64,000 nucleotides of DNA, taken from Bedellia somnulentella (taxonomy: Eukaryota; Arthropoda; Insecta; Lepidoptera; Bedelliidae). The translations under genes and the position numbers were made by a program. This document shows positions 33,041-45,050 of this stretch, piece after piece. The DNA lies in NCBI GenBank assembly GCA_963576735.1, contig OY755173.1, positions 18,756,873 through 18,820,872 on the forward strand, read 5' to 3'. How positions within the stretch are numbered: position 1 is the stretch's first letter; each line of letters opens with the position of its first letter. The notes below the pieces were generated by a model. It saw only the letters and a program-made list of their open reading frames with translations. It was not told the DNA's origin and did not search any database.

Positions 33041-35888
33041 TTGGATATACTTTCAAGTGACTCGTGACATTGTAGTATGATTCCATTATTGGTTTCGTTG
33101 TTTTTCAGAGCGTACAGCACTGCTTTGCTGTCTGACAGTATTCTGATGTTTGTATTTTCAACTTTTCTATTTATTATGGCTGTTGTTGCTAGGAGTAGAC
33201 CTATACATTCAGCTTGATAGACACTATTGTGTTTTCCTAGCGTTGAGTATGTCTTGATGTTGAGGTCGTATGAGAAGGCTCCTGCCCCTGTTCCCTCATT
33301 TGTTTTCGATCCGTCTGTGTATATTCTCAACTCTTTTATGTTGGGGTGGTCGTTTGGTTCTTCCTCAAGATTGACTTGATAGTGTTTGTTGAAGATGTAT
33401 CTCTTTTGTATTCTGTCGCATGGCCCTGCCAAAAGGGGTTGATATTCCATTGCCTCTTCCATGATTGTTGTATGTTTTATTCTGGAGTCTTTACTTAATG
33501 TTTTGTTTCGATCTAATCTGATGGTGGCCATTGCTGCTTCTTGTTGTATGTAAAGATGTAAGGGAGGCAGGTTGAACATTACTTGTAGAGCAGCTGTTGG
33601 TGTTGTTTTCATGGCTCCTGATATTGCTATGCATGCCATTCTTTGTACCTTCTCTAGGTCTTTTTGGCATGTGCTCAGCACGGTCCTTGGCCACCAGACC
33701 AGGGCACCGTATGATATAATTGGTCTTATTACTGTTGTGTATAGCTTATTACATGTGTGATACGTGGGTGGGTGTAAACCCCAATTCTTTCCTAGTATCT
33801 TTTTACATTGCCATAGTGCTATTGTGGCTTTCTTTATTGTGTTTTCTAAGTGTTTGTTCCATAGCAATTTGCTGTCTAGTGTGACTCCTAGGTATTTAAC
33901 CGTCTTCGATAGAGTTAGCGTTGTGTTGAATAGTTTTGGTGGGTCTGAAATGTTTATTTTAGTCTTTTTTGTGAAGAGTATCATTTCTGTTTTGTTTGGA
34001 TTCACGCTGAGCTGTTGTTCTTCACACCATTTTTCTACTATTTTAAGTGCGTGATTCATTTGGCTTGATATCGTGTTTTCGTTTTGCCCGTCTATAAGAA
34101 TTACAATGTCATCTGCATAGCCGACGGCATAGTATCCCTTGTTGTTAAGTTGCCGTAGGAGATCGTCTACCACTAGGTTCCAGAGGAGTGGGGATAGTAC
34201 ACCACCTTGGGGGCATCCTCTCATTACTCGGGCTCTGGTTACTTCGTTTAATTCGACTTGTACGGCTCTTTGTCCCAGCATGTTCCCGATCCATTTTCTC
34301 ATGGTAGGGTCAATATTGTATCTTTTAAGTGCTGTATTTATGCATTGAAAGGTGGTCTTGTCGAATGCTCCCTCTATATCTATAAGTACAGCTAGTGTCA
34401 TAAGCTTTTGACTCATTGCTATTTCTATTTTTGACACCACTTCATGTAGAGCTGTTTCTGTAGATTTGCCTGCAGTATAGGCATGTTGTCTTTTGTGTAG
34501 CGGCTTGGCTTTAAGTGGTCCATCTCTAATATATCTGTCGCATAATCTCTCAAGTGTTTTGAGTATGAAAGATGTTAGGCTTATCGGTCTGAAGGACTTG
34601 GCTTGCTTGTAGTCTGTCTTCCCTGGTTTTGGTATGAAGGTGGCTTTCACTTCCCTCCAAGAGGGTGGAATGTATCGATGCGCGAGGCATGCCTGAAAGA
34701 TATCTAATAGCCATTGTGTTATGCTAGCCTCCGCCCATTGTAGAAAGGCAGGGATTATACCGTCTAAACCAGGGGATTTGAAAGGTTCAAAGGTGTTTAT
34801 GGCCCAACGAATGTGTTCTTCAGTGACTATTTTGTTGGCTGTTTTCCAGTCTTCTGGTGTGGGTTTTGTATGATTTATTTCCCATGTGTTTTCGCTTTCG
34901 TTCTCGATGTGACAATCTGGGAAGTGTGATCTTAGGAGTTCTGCACACGTTTCTTGGTCTGTACCTGTGTATGTTCCATCAGGCTTCTTAAGTGTGCTCA
35001 GGATTTTCCTGTCGTCGGTTGACAGTATTTTCCTAACTCTGTTGGCTTCGTTGTTTCTTTTGATTGTTTCTGTGTATTCTTTCCATGCTTTCCTTTGGCA
35101 TGCTCTGGTGTCTTTTTTGTACTGATCTCGCGCTGCTTTGAAGGTGTCCCATGCTTGCGGTTATCTTATATGCTTGGCTCTATTGAATAGTTTTCGTAAT
35201 TCTTGTCTTTGTTTTTCTAGTTTCTTATTCCACCACTTGTCCTTTGGTTCGCCGACGCGTACCTGTGTTAGGGGACAACTGGTTTCATATGAATTTATTA
35301 TGGAATTAGTAAGAATACTTACGTTACTGTCTATTTGGTTGGTATCTTCTTTCATTACCTTTCGTTCGTGTTTTGTCAGTTCGGATTCGACGAGGTTTCT
35401 GAAAGTGGTCTTGTCGGTACGCCGTGGATTGCGCCGTGGCTCTGGTGGTTTGATGTTGTAGTCGATGTTAAAGCATATCCATCTGTGATCAGATAAAGAT
35501 AATACTTCAGTGCAAACTCTCCAATCTGTGGACATTGAAAAAGCTTGGTTAGTGGCAAAAGTGGCGTCTACTATGGTTTGTCCTCTGGATGTTACCCAAG
35601 TCGGTTCTGAGCCTACATTGAGTATGTTCAGGTTAGTGGTGAGTAAGTAGAGTGATAATTCATCTCCTCTCTTGTTTGAGTCGGGGCAGCCCCACATTGG
35701 GTGATGTGCGTTGGTGTCTGCGCCTATTATTATTTCGTATTTGTGTGTGTCTACATACTTTACCAGGTCTATCATTTCCGTAGGAGGGCAGTCTGCGTCT
35801 GCGTCCCCAGGCATGTAGACTGAAGCCAGTATAATGTCTGCGGTGCCTTCTTCTTCGTCCTTGACCCCGAGTCTTAAGGTCCTTTTTT
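33004..35888 (-). pseudogene. LINE endonuclease, reverse transcriptase and RNase H (one stop, one frameshift)
   Basis: A single reading frame from about 35888 down to 33004, broken only by TAA at 35161-35163. It encodes the enzyme that nicks target DNA and copies the element RNA onto it. Endonuclease: GADTNAHHPMWG and LSDHRWICF, C-terminal motifs of the APE type; the N-terminal third is lost by 5' truncation. Linker, then reverse transcriptase: SPGLDGIIPAFL, KPGKTDYKQAKSFRPISLTS, CPQGGVLSPLLWNLVVD and catalytic GYADDIVIL. RNase H: IYTDGSK, AECIGLLLA and ILSDSKAV. The RNase H domain and wording point to the Jockey/I/R1-LOA group; the exact clade is not settled. The stop falls in the linker between endonuclease and polymerase. 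Few mutations suggest moderate youth. Confidence 0.9.
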
Positions 35889-35901
35889 ACATTTTTTAAG
35901 A

Positions 35902-36040
35902 TACACATACATATACTCACGGCTATAAATCCCTTCAAGGGGTAGTAAGTAAATCACTTTTGGAAGTTGTGTGGGGATAAGGTTGTAAAGAAAAGATTTT
36001 GGTAATGGGTCTCCAATCACATCACACGAAAATCACCTAA
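35902..36040 (-). mobile_element. S2 element, 3' half
   Basis: CACATACATATACTCACGG tail side, CCCTTCAAGGGGTAG hairpin, TTTTGGTAATGGGTCTCC; it stops before the S2 5' third. It abuts the truncated LINE. Confidence 0.75.
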
Positions 36041-36231
36041 AAATTTTAATATAGTTAATGTATTGCGGTTTGTTATCCACGCCTCAAGTCAAAATTATAA
36101 AAAGTCATGTAAAGACCTGCGCGCCCAGATCCGCCAATTTTTGTGCTCGAAATTGCTAGTTTTCTTGCGCACGTGAAATGATCGATTGCATTACATTTTA
36201 CACAATACATTACCTTTACCTTTAATGAAAA

Positions 36232-37149
36232 CTAGAGGATCGGCCCAGCTTCGCACGGGTAGCGTAGTTTTAAAAATATCAGTGGTTTCTTCAATCACTG
36301 CTCAAGATTAATTAAATTTAGCGCTTTGTGATTTTGAAAGCGCTTTTATGAACTGTTCAGTATCTCCACAAATATTGAAATTTTCAAGTTGAGTCGGGAG
36401 AGTTCAAGTTGAGTAAAACGCTATAAAGTATTTATAACAATCTTAAAAACCTACGCCACCGTAGGTTGCGTGCTACTGGCGCCACCTAGTATGTAATATG
36501 TAAATTAGTAAAGATTTGGTTTAGGTCGCGTGCGACTATTATTTTTCATGTATAATTTTTGGTGTTTCTATACCGATTTCTATGATTCTTTTTTACTTGA
36601 AAAGGTAATAATGTTAACTTTTTTAAACACTAGCACTATAAAGCACTTTTGAGCACTATAAACGTAAGAGTAAACAAATATAAGCAGAATGCTCCGAACC
36701 GCTAAGCTATCAGGAGTTACACGTGTTATTGTGAGTCAACCATAAGATATAGACATATGCTGTTGCGGAATATTTCTAAGACAATTTTATGTTTAACATT
36801 TCCGTCATACTTGATTTCTAAGTAACTTTAACTATTAATGCTGCACACGCGACAGAAGCCCAAAAATGGAGTACCTTCTTCCGTTTTTCCAAAATTTCCC
36901 GAAATTCCCTTCACTACTTTGCCGAAAACTATACTATAACCTGCCCAGGACTATGAAGAATAATTGTACCAAGTTTCGTTAAAATCCGTCGAGTAATTTT
37001 TATTTCCATAAGGAGCATACAAACCGACAGATAGACAGACAGACAAAAATTTTACTGATTGCATTTTCGGCATCAGTATTTATCCCTCATCACTCCCTGA
37101 TAGAAAATATATTTCATGTACAGAGTTGACCTCTCTACTTTATTACTTA
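36232..37149 (-). mobile_element. non-autonomous Helitron family B, copy 1
   Basis: CTAG at the left (the 3' end on the minus strand), the hairpin-forming GCTTCGCACGGGTAGCGTAG, then TTTTAAAAATATC; at the other side a GACAGACAGACA run, TTTGGCATCAG-type phrase and TTGACCTCTCTAC. The 5' end TCTATACTTATAATAAATC seen in other copies is replaced by TTTATTACTTA, where Helitron family A begins. No Rep/helicase frame. Confidence 0.72.
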
Positions 37150-38387
37150 CTAGCTGACCCCACAGACTTCGTACTGTCAAAAATGTAGACTTTCACGTCG
37201 TCAATCTGAAATATTTAACTGACCTGTTGAGGGTCTCAGTCATGCGATGAGAAAAAGGTCTTTTTCAAAGTGTCCTCACAATTTTTTCACTTTATAAATT
37301 TTAAGTTTATAAGTATATTAGTTTCGGCTCAGCATTGATTCTTAATCAGTTAGTCAGTTTGGCCATTGTTTAAGAAAATTTATTGATCTCTTAATTTTTC
37401 TGGGATAATAAGTGTCATAAACATAACATAAACGTTCATGCCGTTTATCCCCGAAGGGGTTGGCAGAGGTACCAATACTTCTGAACTCACATGGCAAGCG
37501 CCATCTAGTTTCCAAAGAAGGTACCCACGTTTTGCTTAGACAGTGTACTCACGTGATAGGGGGCAGGCCTATCGCCGTTTTGTGCGAATACACTGTCACA
37601 TGACTAAGTACAACTCAGCCATGTGGGTTTCCTCACGATAATATGTGTCCTATTGTGTTAATTGGGATCATTATCTGGCTTCCTGCAACTTTTATTTTAA
37701 ACACGTTCTATGAATTAGTCTTTATTTAGCTACAAACACACAAACATACAAATATCTAAACTTTCACATTTATGATATTAATAGAATAAGGCTTAAACAT
37801 AAGCTTCTCGCGCAGGTGACCTCGTTCGCCGGCCAGCCCAGCGTCTTGTCTTGCGCTTCATGCACGCGTGTAAATTTTGTTACGGAGTAATTTAAAAATT
37901 GTATTATCTTCTAAGATGTTTATTTGAATTAAGTGATGTCAAGGACAATTTTGTTCTCAGTTAAATACTCTTAATCAACAACATATTTATTTGGATAAGG
38001 ATTAATATTATGTTGATAAAACATTATGGCAATAATGCATTAAATTCGACCAAATTTGTTTACCATAAAAATGGTTATAGTAAGTGAATCTTAAAAGTTA
38101 GATAATTTAAAGAGAAACAATTCTTTAATACATTTTTTTGGGTAACTTAAACCGTTTACGCAGCGCACACAACGGAAGCCTTAAAGTATGAACAATTATC
38201 CCCGTTTTGCAACATTATTCGCCGATAGTTTGCTCCTGTTGGTAGCGGCGTGATGATATATAGCCTAAAACCTTCCTCAATAAATGGACTATCCAACACA
38301 AAAATATTTTTTCAATTTTATTGGGTAGTTCCTGAGATCCTAGCGTTCAAACAAACAAACTCTTCAGCTTTATAATATTAGTATAGA
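37150..38387 (-). mobile_element. non-autonomous Helitron family A, copy 1 (with S1 inside)
   Basis: Minus-strand ends: 5' TCTATACTAATATTATAAAG (38387 downward) and 3' GTCAGCTAG at 37150. TC start and CTAG end flanked by A and T fit Helitron insertion. A second copy lacking the S1 insertion is at 59541-60558. No Rep/helicase frame. Confidence 0.78.
37417..37637 (-). mobile_element. S1 SINE, 5'-truncated, inside Helitron A
   Basis: It has an ATAAC tail at the left and ends at GTTTCCTCACG. The duplication is ATAATAAGTGTC (37405-37416) against ATAATATGTGTC (37638-37649), one mismatch. The Helitron copy at 59541 shows the empty site AAAAAGTGTCCTATTG. Confidence 0.9.
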
Positions 38388-38536
38388 TTTGATTTCTAAT
38401 GAAATAAATAGTCAACAATACATGCATCCTAAAAAAGTGTCGAGAGTTAGTAAAAAGAAAAGACAGTAGAAAAATGAATAAGGAAGATTGGTGATGGGTT
38501 TCTTTCTAGCCACATGGTCCAACCAATTACTTAAGT
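37515..38536 (+). repeat. tandem duplication, unit 1 (1,022 bp)
   Basis: This segment is repeated immediately as 38537-39558. The unit contains most of the S1 insertion, the rest of Helitron A and ~150 bp beyond it. Confidence 0.96.
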
Positions 38537-39558
38537 AAGAAGGTACCCACGTTTTGCTTAGACAGTGTACTCACGTGATAGGGGGCAGGCCTATCGCCGT
38601 TTTGTGCGAATACACTGTCACATGACTAAGTACAACTCAGCCATGTGGGTTTCCTCACGATAATATGTGTCCTATTGTGTTAATTGGGATCATTATCTGG
38701 CTTCCTGCAACTTTTATTTTAAACACGTTCTATGAATTAGTCTTTATTTAGCTACAAACACACAAACATACAAATATCTAAACTTTCACATTTATGATAT
38801 TAATAGAATAAGGCTTAAACATAAGCTTCTCGCGCAGGTGACCTCGTTCGCCGGCCAGCCCAGCGTCTTGTCTTGCGCTTCATGCACGCGTGTAAATTTT
38901 GTTACGGAGTAATTTAAAAATTGTATTATCTTCTAAGATGTTTATTTGAATTAAGTGATGTCAAGGACAATTTTGTTCTCAGTTAAATACTCTTAAACAA
39001 CAACATATTTATTTGGATAAGGATTAATATTATGTTGATAAAACATTATGGCAATAATGCATTAAATTCGACCAAATTTGTTTACCATAAAAATGGTTAT
39101 AGTAAGTGAATCTTAAAAGTTAGATAATTTAAAGAGAAACAATTCTTTAATACATTTTTTTGGGTAACTTAAACCGTTTACGCAGCGCACACAACGGAAG
39201 CCTTAAAGTATGAACAATTATCCCCGTTTTGCAACATTATTCGCCGATAGTTTGCTCCTGTTGGTAGCGGCGTGATGATATATAGCCTAAAACCTTCCTC
39301 AATAAATGGACTATCCAACACAAAAATATTTTTTCAATTTTATTGGGTAGTTCCTGAGATCCTAGCGTTCAAACAAACAAACTCTTCAGCTTTATAATAT
39401 TAGTATAGATTTGATTTCTAATGAAATAAATAGTCAACAATACATGCATCCTAAAAAAGTGTCGAGAGTTAGTAAAAAGAAAAGACAGTAGAAAAATGAA
39501 TAAGGAAGATTGGTGATGGGTTTCTTTCTAGCCACATGGTCCAACCAATTACTTAAGT
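38537..39558 (+). repeat. tandem duplication, unit 2 (1,022 bp)
   Basis: It matches 37515-38536 base for base except at 38997 (A here, T at 37975), as far as I could compare by eye. It carries a second, 5'-incomplete set of S1 (to 38659) and Helitron A (to 39409) sequence that arose by duplication, not by transposition. Confidence 0.96.
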
Positions 39559-40225
39559 ATTAAGGAGAAATGGGTTAGGGTTAAGCTATCCCCAACCACT
39601 TCTAGTTCCAACAATGAAAATAAATATGAAAGTCCACAGAATGAGTCATTTGTACCACTCTTTGTTTTCTAACCACGGTGACGATGCTCAAGACAATTTA
39701 TTGGTCAAAAAATACCACAAAAATGATTAATATCGCAATTGTGAGATAATTGAAGAAGAAGAAGAAAAACATTTATTAGCTGCTACACACTTACGAAAAA
39801 GACACATAGCAGAAAAGATTTATACAAACACACAGAAAAATAATAATAATAAAACAATATCATACAAAAAAATTCACAAGAAAACAGTAGCCGTATAACC
39901 TGCGTAGTAGCAACGAATTCGGAAGCTGACTCAGCATCATCGTTGTGAGTAAATGAATACCTAGCAACACTGATTTTCAGACAGCACCAAAATAAAAATA
40001 TAAAGGAAAAGACGTACACATATTCATAATTAATGATATATTTAGAACAAATAGAACTTATAACATACTTGTATAAATAATAGAACTAGAAAGTGACCCT
40101 TTACTAAATTAATATAATATAAAATCCACACATATAGTTATATACTACACATATACATAAATATAAATACATAAAGGACTCCACCTGAAGACAAACTGTA
40201 AAACATATAAATATATATTTGTATA
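39559..40225. other. AT-rich stretch, nothing recognised
   Basis: GAAGAAGAAGAA near 39750 is the only simple repeat. No supported gene. Confidence 0.45.
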
Positions 40226-41750
40226 CTAGTGGATCGGCCCCGCTTCGCACGGGTAGCGTAGTTTTAAAAATATCGGAGGTTTCTTCAATCACTGCTCAAG
40301 CGTCATGAAATTAGCGCCTTTATTACAACTTACAGCACTCATGTCTGAATATAGTGTAACTTTGTGATTTTGAAAGCGCTTTTATGAACGGTTCAGATCA
40401 ATATCTCCGAAATTAAGCTAATTTTTAGGCTTTAATTGATGCAACTACTGGCGCCATCTAGTACGTAATATGTAAACTAGTAAGGATTTGGTTTCGATCG
40501 CGTGCAACTATTATGTTTCATGTATAATTTTGGTGTTTCTATTCCGATTTCTATGATTCTTTATTGAATAGGTAATAATGTTAACTTTTTAAATAAGGGT
40601 GATTGAGAGTTTTATAAACGTAAGAGAAAACAAATATAATCAGAATGCTCCGAAATGCTAAGCTATCTGGAGTTACACGTGTTGTTGTGAATCAACCATA
40701 AAAGATAGACATATGCTGTTGAAGGATATTTTTTAGACAATTTTATGTAGAGTATTTCCGTCATACGTAATTTCTATGTAACTTTAACCATTAAGGCTGC
40801 ACACGTGACGGAAGCTTAAAAAATGGAGTAACTTCTCCCGTTTTCCCAAAATTTCCCGAAATTCCCCTTCACTACTCTGCTGAAAAGTATACTATAACCT
40901 GCCTAGGAGTATGAAAGATAATTGTGTCAAGTTTCGTTAAAATTCGTAGAGTAGTTTTTGTTTCCATAACACGTTCACTGTCCCATGACCCATCTGGTGG
41001 GTCACGACAATTTATAGTGACAAGTTCGTGACTCCCCTTTTGGGTCATTGGTCACATACAACTTGATACATCGTTTTTCAGCTTGAACTTGTCAATAGAG
41101 ATCTGTATTAACTGTGGACGTATGAACGGAAAAAAACACATACAATACATTAAAAACAATCTATATACATACCTCACTATCGACGTCACTATTTTCGAGT
41201 ATTCGTCGAATATCTTCACCGTACAAAAAAGACATCTTGTCGTGGTATATTTTAGCAAATAAGATACTAATTCCGCACAACAACAACACAGCCGTATTAT
41301 CACCTGTACTGTCTATCTACCTTCGTAAATTTATAATCTACCCTCAAAAGTTAGATATTACATCTTTACTCACCAGTCCGTGACCCTGATTGGGTCACAG
41401 ATTTTTATGGTTATAAGTCCGTGACCCACTTGGTGGGTCACAAGAAAAACACTGGAAAAATCGTGGAAAACAATGGCTGGTTATAAAAATACTACTATGA
41501 TTGAACTACTACAATAGTGTAAATTATAGATTGCATTCGACCTATTTTGGACTTACCGGGTCATTCTAAACTATAGTATGGGGACAGTGAACGTGATAAG
41601 GAACATACAAACCGACAGACAGACAGAAAAAAAATTTACTGATTGCGTTTTTGGCATCAGTATCGATCCCTAATCACCCCCTGATAGTTATTTTGAAAAT
41701 ATATTTCATGTACAGAATTGACCTCTCTACAGATTTATTATAAGTATAGA
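40226..41750 (-). mobile_element. non-autonomous Helitron family B, copy 2 (interrupted)
   Basis: Minus-strand 5' end TCTATACTTATAATAAATCT at 41750 and 3' CTAG at 40226, with the TTCGCACGGGTAGCG hairpin region and a GACAGACAGACAG run. A 626-bp element is inserted at 40970-41595. Confidence 0.8.
40970..41595. mobile_element. 626-bp DNA element flanked by ATAA, with GTGACCC/GGGTCAC repeats
   Basis: The termini CACGTTCACTGTCCC and their inverse complement GGGACAGTGAACGTG are flanked by ATAA (40966-40969, 41596-41599). The uninterrupted site CCATAAGGAAC is seen in Helitron B copy 3 near 44819. Hairpin-like pairs TGACCC..GGGTCA occur near both ends (about 40985-41012, 41028-41052, 41374-41398 and 41408-41433). 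No transposase frame. The TTAA-like target suggests piggyBac affinity, which is unproven. Confidence 0.75.
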
Positions 41751-42426
41751 AGATAAATTTGCCTCCTATATGCTTTAAATGAAATTTATTCAATGGTTTC
41801 CAAACATCGACACCACTAAAATTATGTATATTGCTTCCTACATATTGAAAGTATACTTAAAGCTTACATACCACTAATCTAGTTCCATATGCGTCGAAAT
41901 ATCGCTGCAATATACGGGAAAATTCTATTCTACGCGTCATAGCTGAGATCGTAAAAGATACTTTACGATTACGGTTTACGGTGTCGCATAAAAACTGGTC
42001 ATATTTAATGAGCGTATGTTTGATAGTATTTATTTTCGCGATTTGTTTACATTTTTGTTATTATTATCGTAAAATATTGAACTTATTTTTCGAGTGTTTG
42101 CTTAGAATCTTTGGTACGGAAGTATAATGCTTTTTGAAAAATGCAAAATTTATGTGCATATTTTAATTATTGTGTGTCAAGCCAACTTCAGCTATATCAA
42201 CTTCCTAGTAGAGTTTATGACAATACGCATACATATATTATTATGCGTCCATCGAACCTTAAACTTTAATATAACGAACTTAACGTAGTTTTTTCTATGA
42301 TCCAATATACGACAAACACTTAGCCGTCATAGCCGATATAATCCGCACAAAAGGGCCCGAGCCTGGCTTTGACGAACACTGACGTAGTGTGGGTTGGCAG
42401 ACTAATTACGAGTACTCATAGATGTA
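41751..42426. other. AT-rich stretch, nothing recognised
   Basis: No supported feature up to the fold-back element. Confidence 0.45.
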
Positions 42427-43229
42427 CAGTCGCCATCAGATATATCGGAGCGGCCGAGATACTCAAATATATCTGAGCAACAATAAATTTCAATAAATTC
42501 TTTACGGTAAATAAGGTCAAAAAGCTCTGAACATTCAATTCACCACAAATATATGAGCAGTGGTTTTTCAATGAAATCTGAACACCTAAAGAGACAATAA
42601 TATCTGAAAGCACAACTCGTCAAAGTTATCTGCTCAGACAGGGTGATCATAAATATCTGAACATTTAAGGAAAATATACCTTAAAGCGATAAGCATACAG
42701 TTTAAAATTCTTAATCGTGCTAAGCTAGAATACATTTTCTACACAACCACCATTTAGTTTTATCAATGTCAAAACTAAAAAGAGTCTTTTGCTGGGAGGT
42801 ATGCCCCACTGGTTGTACGGTCCCATCTAGTTGTACAGTTAGTATATTATTAGAAAAAAAATACTAAATCGTTCCCCACTGACCAACTTGTTTTAATAGA
42901 GGAATGGGTTTGTAGTTGTATAATTTTCACCGGTACAAAAACATCAAGAGGTAAAATCACTTAGAATTTTTGAAACAAGTATGCCATTTTTAACATTGTA
43001 TGTACCAGGGTAGCATAAATATAAATGCAGCTTTAATAAAATAAAAGGATAAACTAGTTGTTGCAAAATTGTACTTTTTCCTGCTGTTTTCTGTAACGTA
43101 TTATACGTATTCATATATATAATTATAACGTAATATATAGCATTATATTAAATGAGGACAATAAATCTAAAGGCTTAATAAATAAAATAGAAAAAAAAGA
43201 ACATGAATTCTTGATAAAAGTAAACATAA

Positions 43230-43304
43230 GTTAAGATTTGAACCCTGACGCAACGGATTACAAATATGATTTCTATTCGCTTAACCGCTAGGCCATGGTG
43301 ACTG
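43230..43304 (-). repeat. tRNA-like SINE head
   Basis: Minus strand: CACCATGGCCTAGCGGTTAA (A box) and CAGGGTTCAAATCTTAAC (B box). An A/T-rich tail continues to about 43150. Type resembles Ser/Leu tRNAs, but the stems are poor. Confidence 0.55.
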
Positions 43305-43938
43305 ACACGAAAGTGGATGAAATATTGCAAAGCATTCGTACTTATTTTAATTTGGCAGCTGTTATATTACCATAGATATAGAAGCACATGGATAAACAGT
43401 AAGTGACAATCGTCATAGCATAAACGTCAACAAAGGCAGGACCTCTCAGAGACGATAAAGGCCTACAAAGATTTTGACATAAAACATGAAAGAAAATAAT
43501 TGACTTATTTTAACCTTAATGATTTTGTGATTATGTTATTAATATTTAATAACTTAATCAAAGTGAAAAAAATAAATCTAAATCGAATACATATTCTTTG
43601 GCAAACACAAAATTATTAGCCATTTATGGCCAAACTAAGACTGTAATAAATAATTACAGGTCTATATTATCTTAAACCAAAGTTTTCAATGCAAATATAT
43701 GATAAAAAATATCTTGTCATCATATTACTACAATTACTGTAAAGTTTGCAATTGGGCAAAAATAACAAATACGTGAATTTTTATCAATTTTAATAGGGCT
43801 AGTATGGGATCCGCCATACTAATGTCACGCACACACATTCATTTACGCACACCGTTGTACTTTTTTTTGGTGTCGCCTCGCCTGTCGTGTTAGTATTGCC
43901 AGTCTATATACTTAATTATAGCATAATAAATCTGCGAA

Positions 43939-45050
43939 TCTATATATATAAAAGAAAGTGGTGTTAGTAAAACTATTTATAACTCAAGAACGGATGAACC
44001 GATTTGGCTAAAAATTGTTAGAGAGGTAGCTTAGAACCAGGAAAAGGACATAGGATATACTAATGGATTGGCCTAGCTTTGCACGGGTAGCGTAGTTTTA
44101 AAAATATCTGAGGTGTCTTCAATCGCTGCTCAACCTTTGTGAAATTTAGCACCACTTATAGCACTCCTGAATAGTTTAGCTTTGTGATTGTGAAAGCGCT
44201 TTAATGAACGGTTCAGTATCTCCGACAACGAACCCATGCAAACAAAGAATCAGAATCACAAACTTTGCATACATCATACATATACTCGCGGCTATCTTTT
44301 GCCCCCGCAACCATTAGTAAAAAATAATCCAGCATGATTCAGTATTCACGTGCGACGACAGGACGCGATGGCTTATTTCATGTATAAGTTTGGTGTTTCT
44401 ATACCGATTTCTATAATTATTTTTTTATTGAATAGGTAATAATGTTAACTTTTTTAAATAATAGATGAATGAGAGAACTATAAATGTTAGAGTAAATAAA
44501 TATAATCAGGATGCACCGAACTGCTAAGCTATCAGGAGTTACACGTGTTATTGTGAGTCAACCATAAAAGATAGACATATGCTATTGAAGGATATTTTTT
44601 AGACAATTGTATGGCAAATATTTCCGTAATACATGATTTCTATGTAACGGTAACCATTAACGCTGCACACGCGACGGAAGCTTGAAAAATGGAGTAACTT
44701 CTCCCGTTTTCCCAATTTTACTTCACTACTCTGCTGAAAAGTACACTATGACCTGCCTAGGAGTATGAAGAAAAATTCTACCAAGTATCGTTAAAATCCG
44801 TCGAGTAGTTTTTGTTTCCATAAGGAACATACAAACCGACAGACAGACAAAAATTTTACTGATTGCATTTTTGGCATCAGTATCGATCACTAATCACCCC
44901 CTGATAGTTATTTTGAAAATATATTTAATGTACAGAATTGACCTCTCTACAGATTTATTATAAGTATAGATATCATCATGCTAAATATCGTAGGGAGTAA
45001 GCAGTATAAAAACTTTACACCATCCGTGCGAAGCCAAGACGGACCACTAG
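43939..45050 (+). mobile_element. non-autonomous Helitron family C, copy 1 (interrupted)
   Basis: 5' TCTATATATATAAAAGAAAG, GAACGGATGAACCGATTTGG, then after the nested copy CATCATGCTAAATATCGTAG and the 3' hairpin CCGTGCGAAGCCAAGACGG with CACTAG at 45050. The terminal phrases are characteristic of lepidopteran Helitrons. Confidence 0.8.
44060..44970 (-). mobile_element. non-autonomous Helitron family B, copy 3
   Basis: 5' TCTATACTTATAATAAATCT at 44970, a TGTCTGTCTG run, and 3' end near CTAA at 44060. It sits in the GGATAT of Helitron C copy 1, giving an element within an element. Confidence 0.82.

Larger units (their letters stand above)
32300..35889 (-). mobile_element. Jockey/I-superfamily LINE with RNase H, 5'-truncated
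   Basis: Minus-strand non-LTR retrotransposon holding part of the endonuclease, all of the reverse transcriptase, RNase H and a 3' UTR of roughly 200 bases whose far end is unclear. It is truncated within the endonuclease at about 35889, next to an S2 tail. ORF1 is missing. Confidence 0.88.

Noticed and set aside
41052..41303. 83-codon minus-strand frame inside the 626-bp element as a transposase
   Set aside because: Too short, with no DDE/D or zinc-finger pattern.
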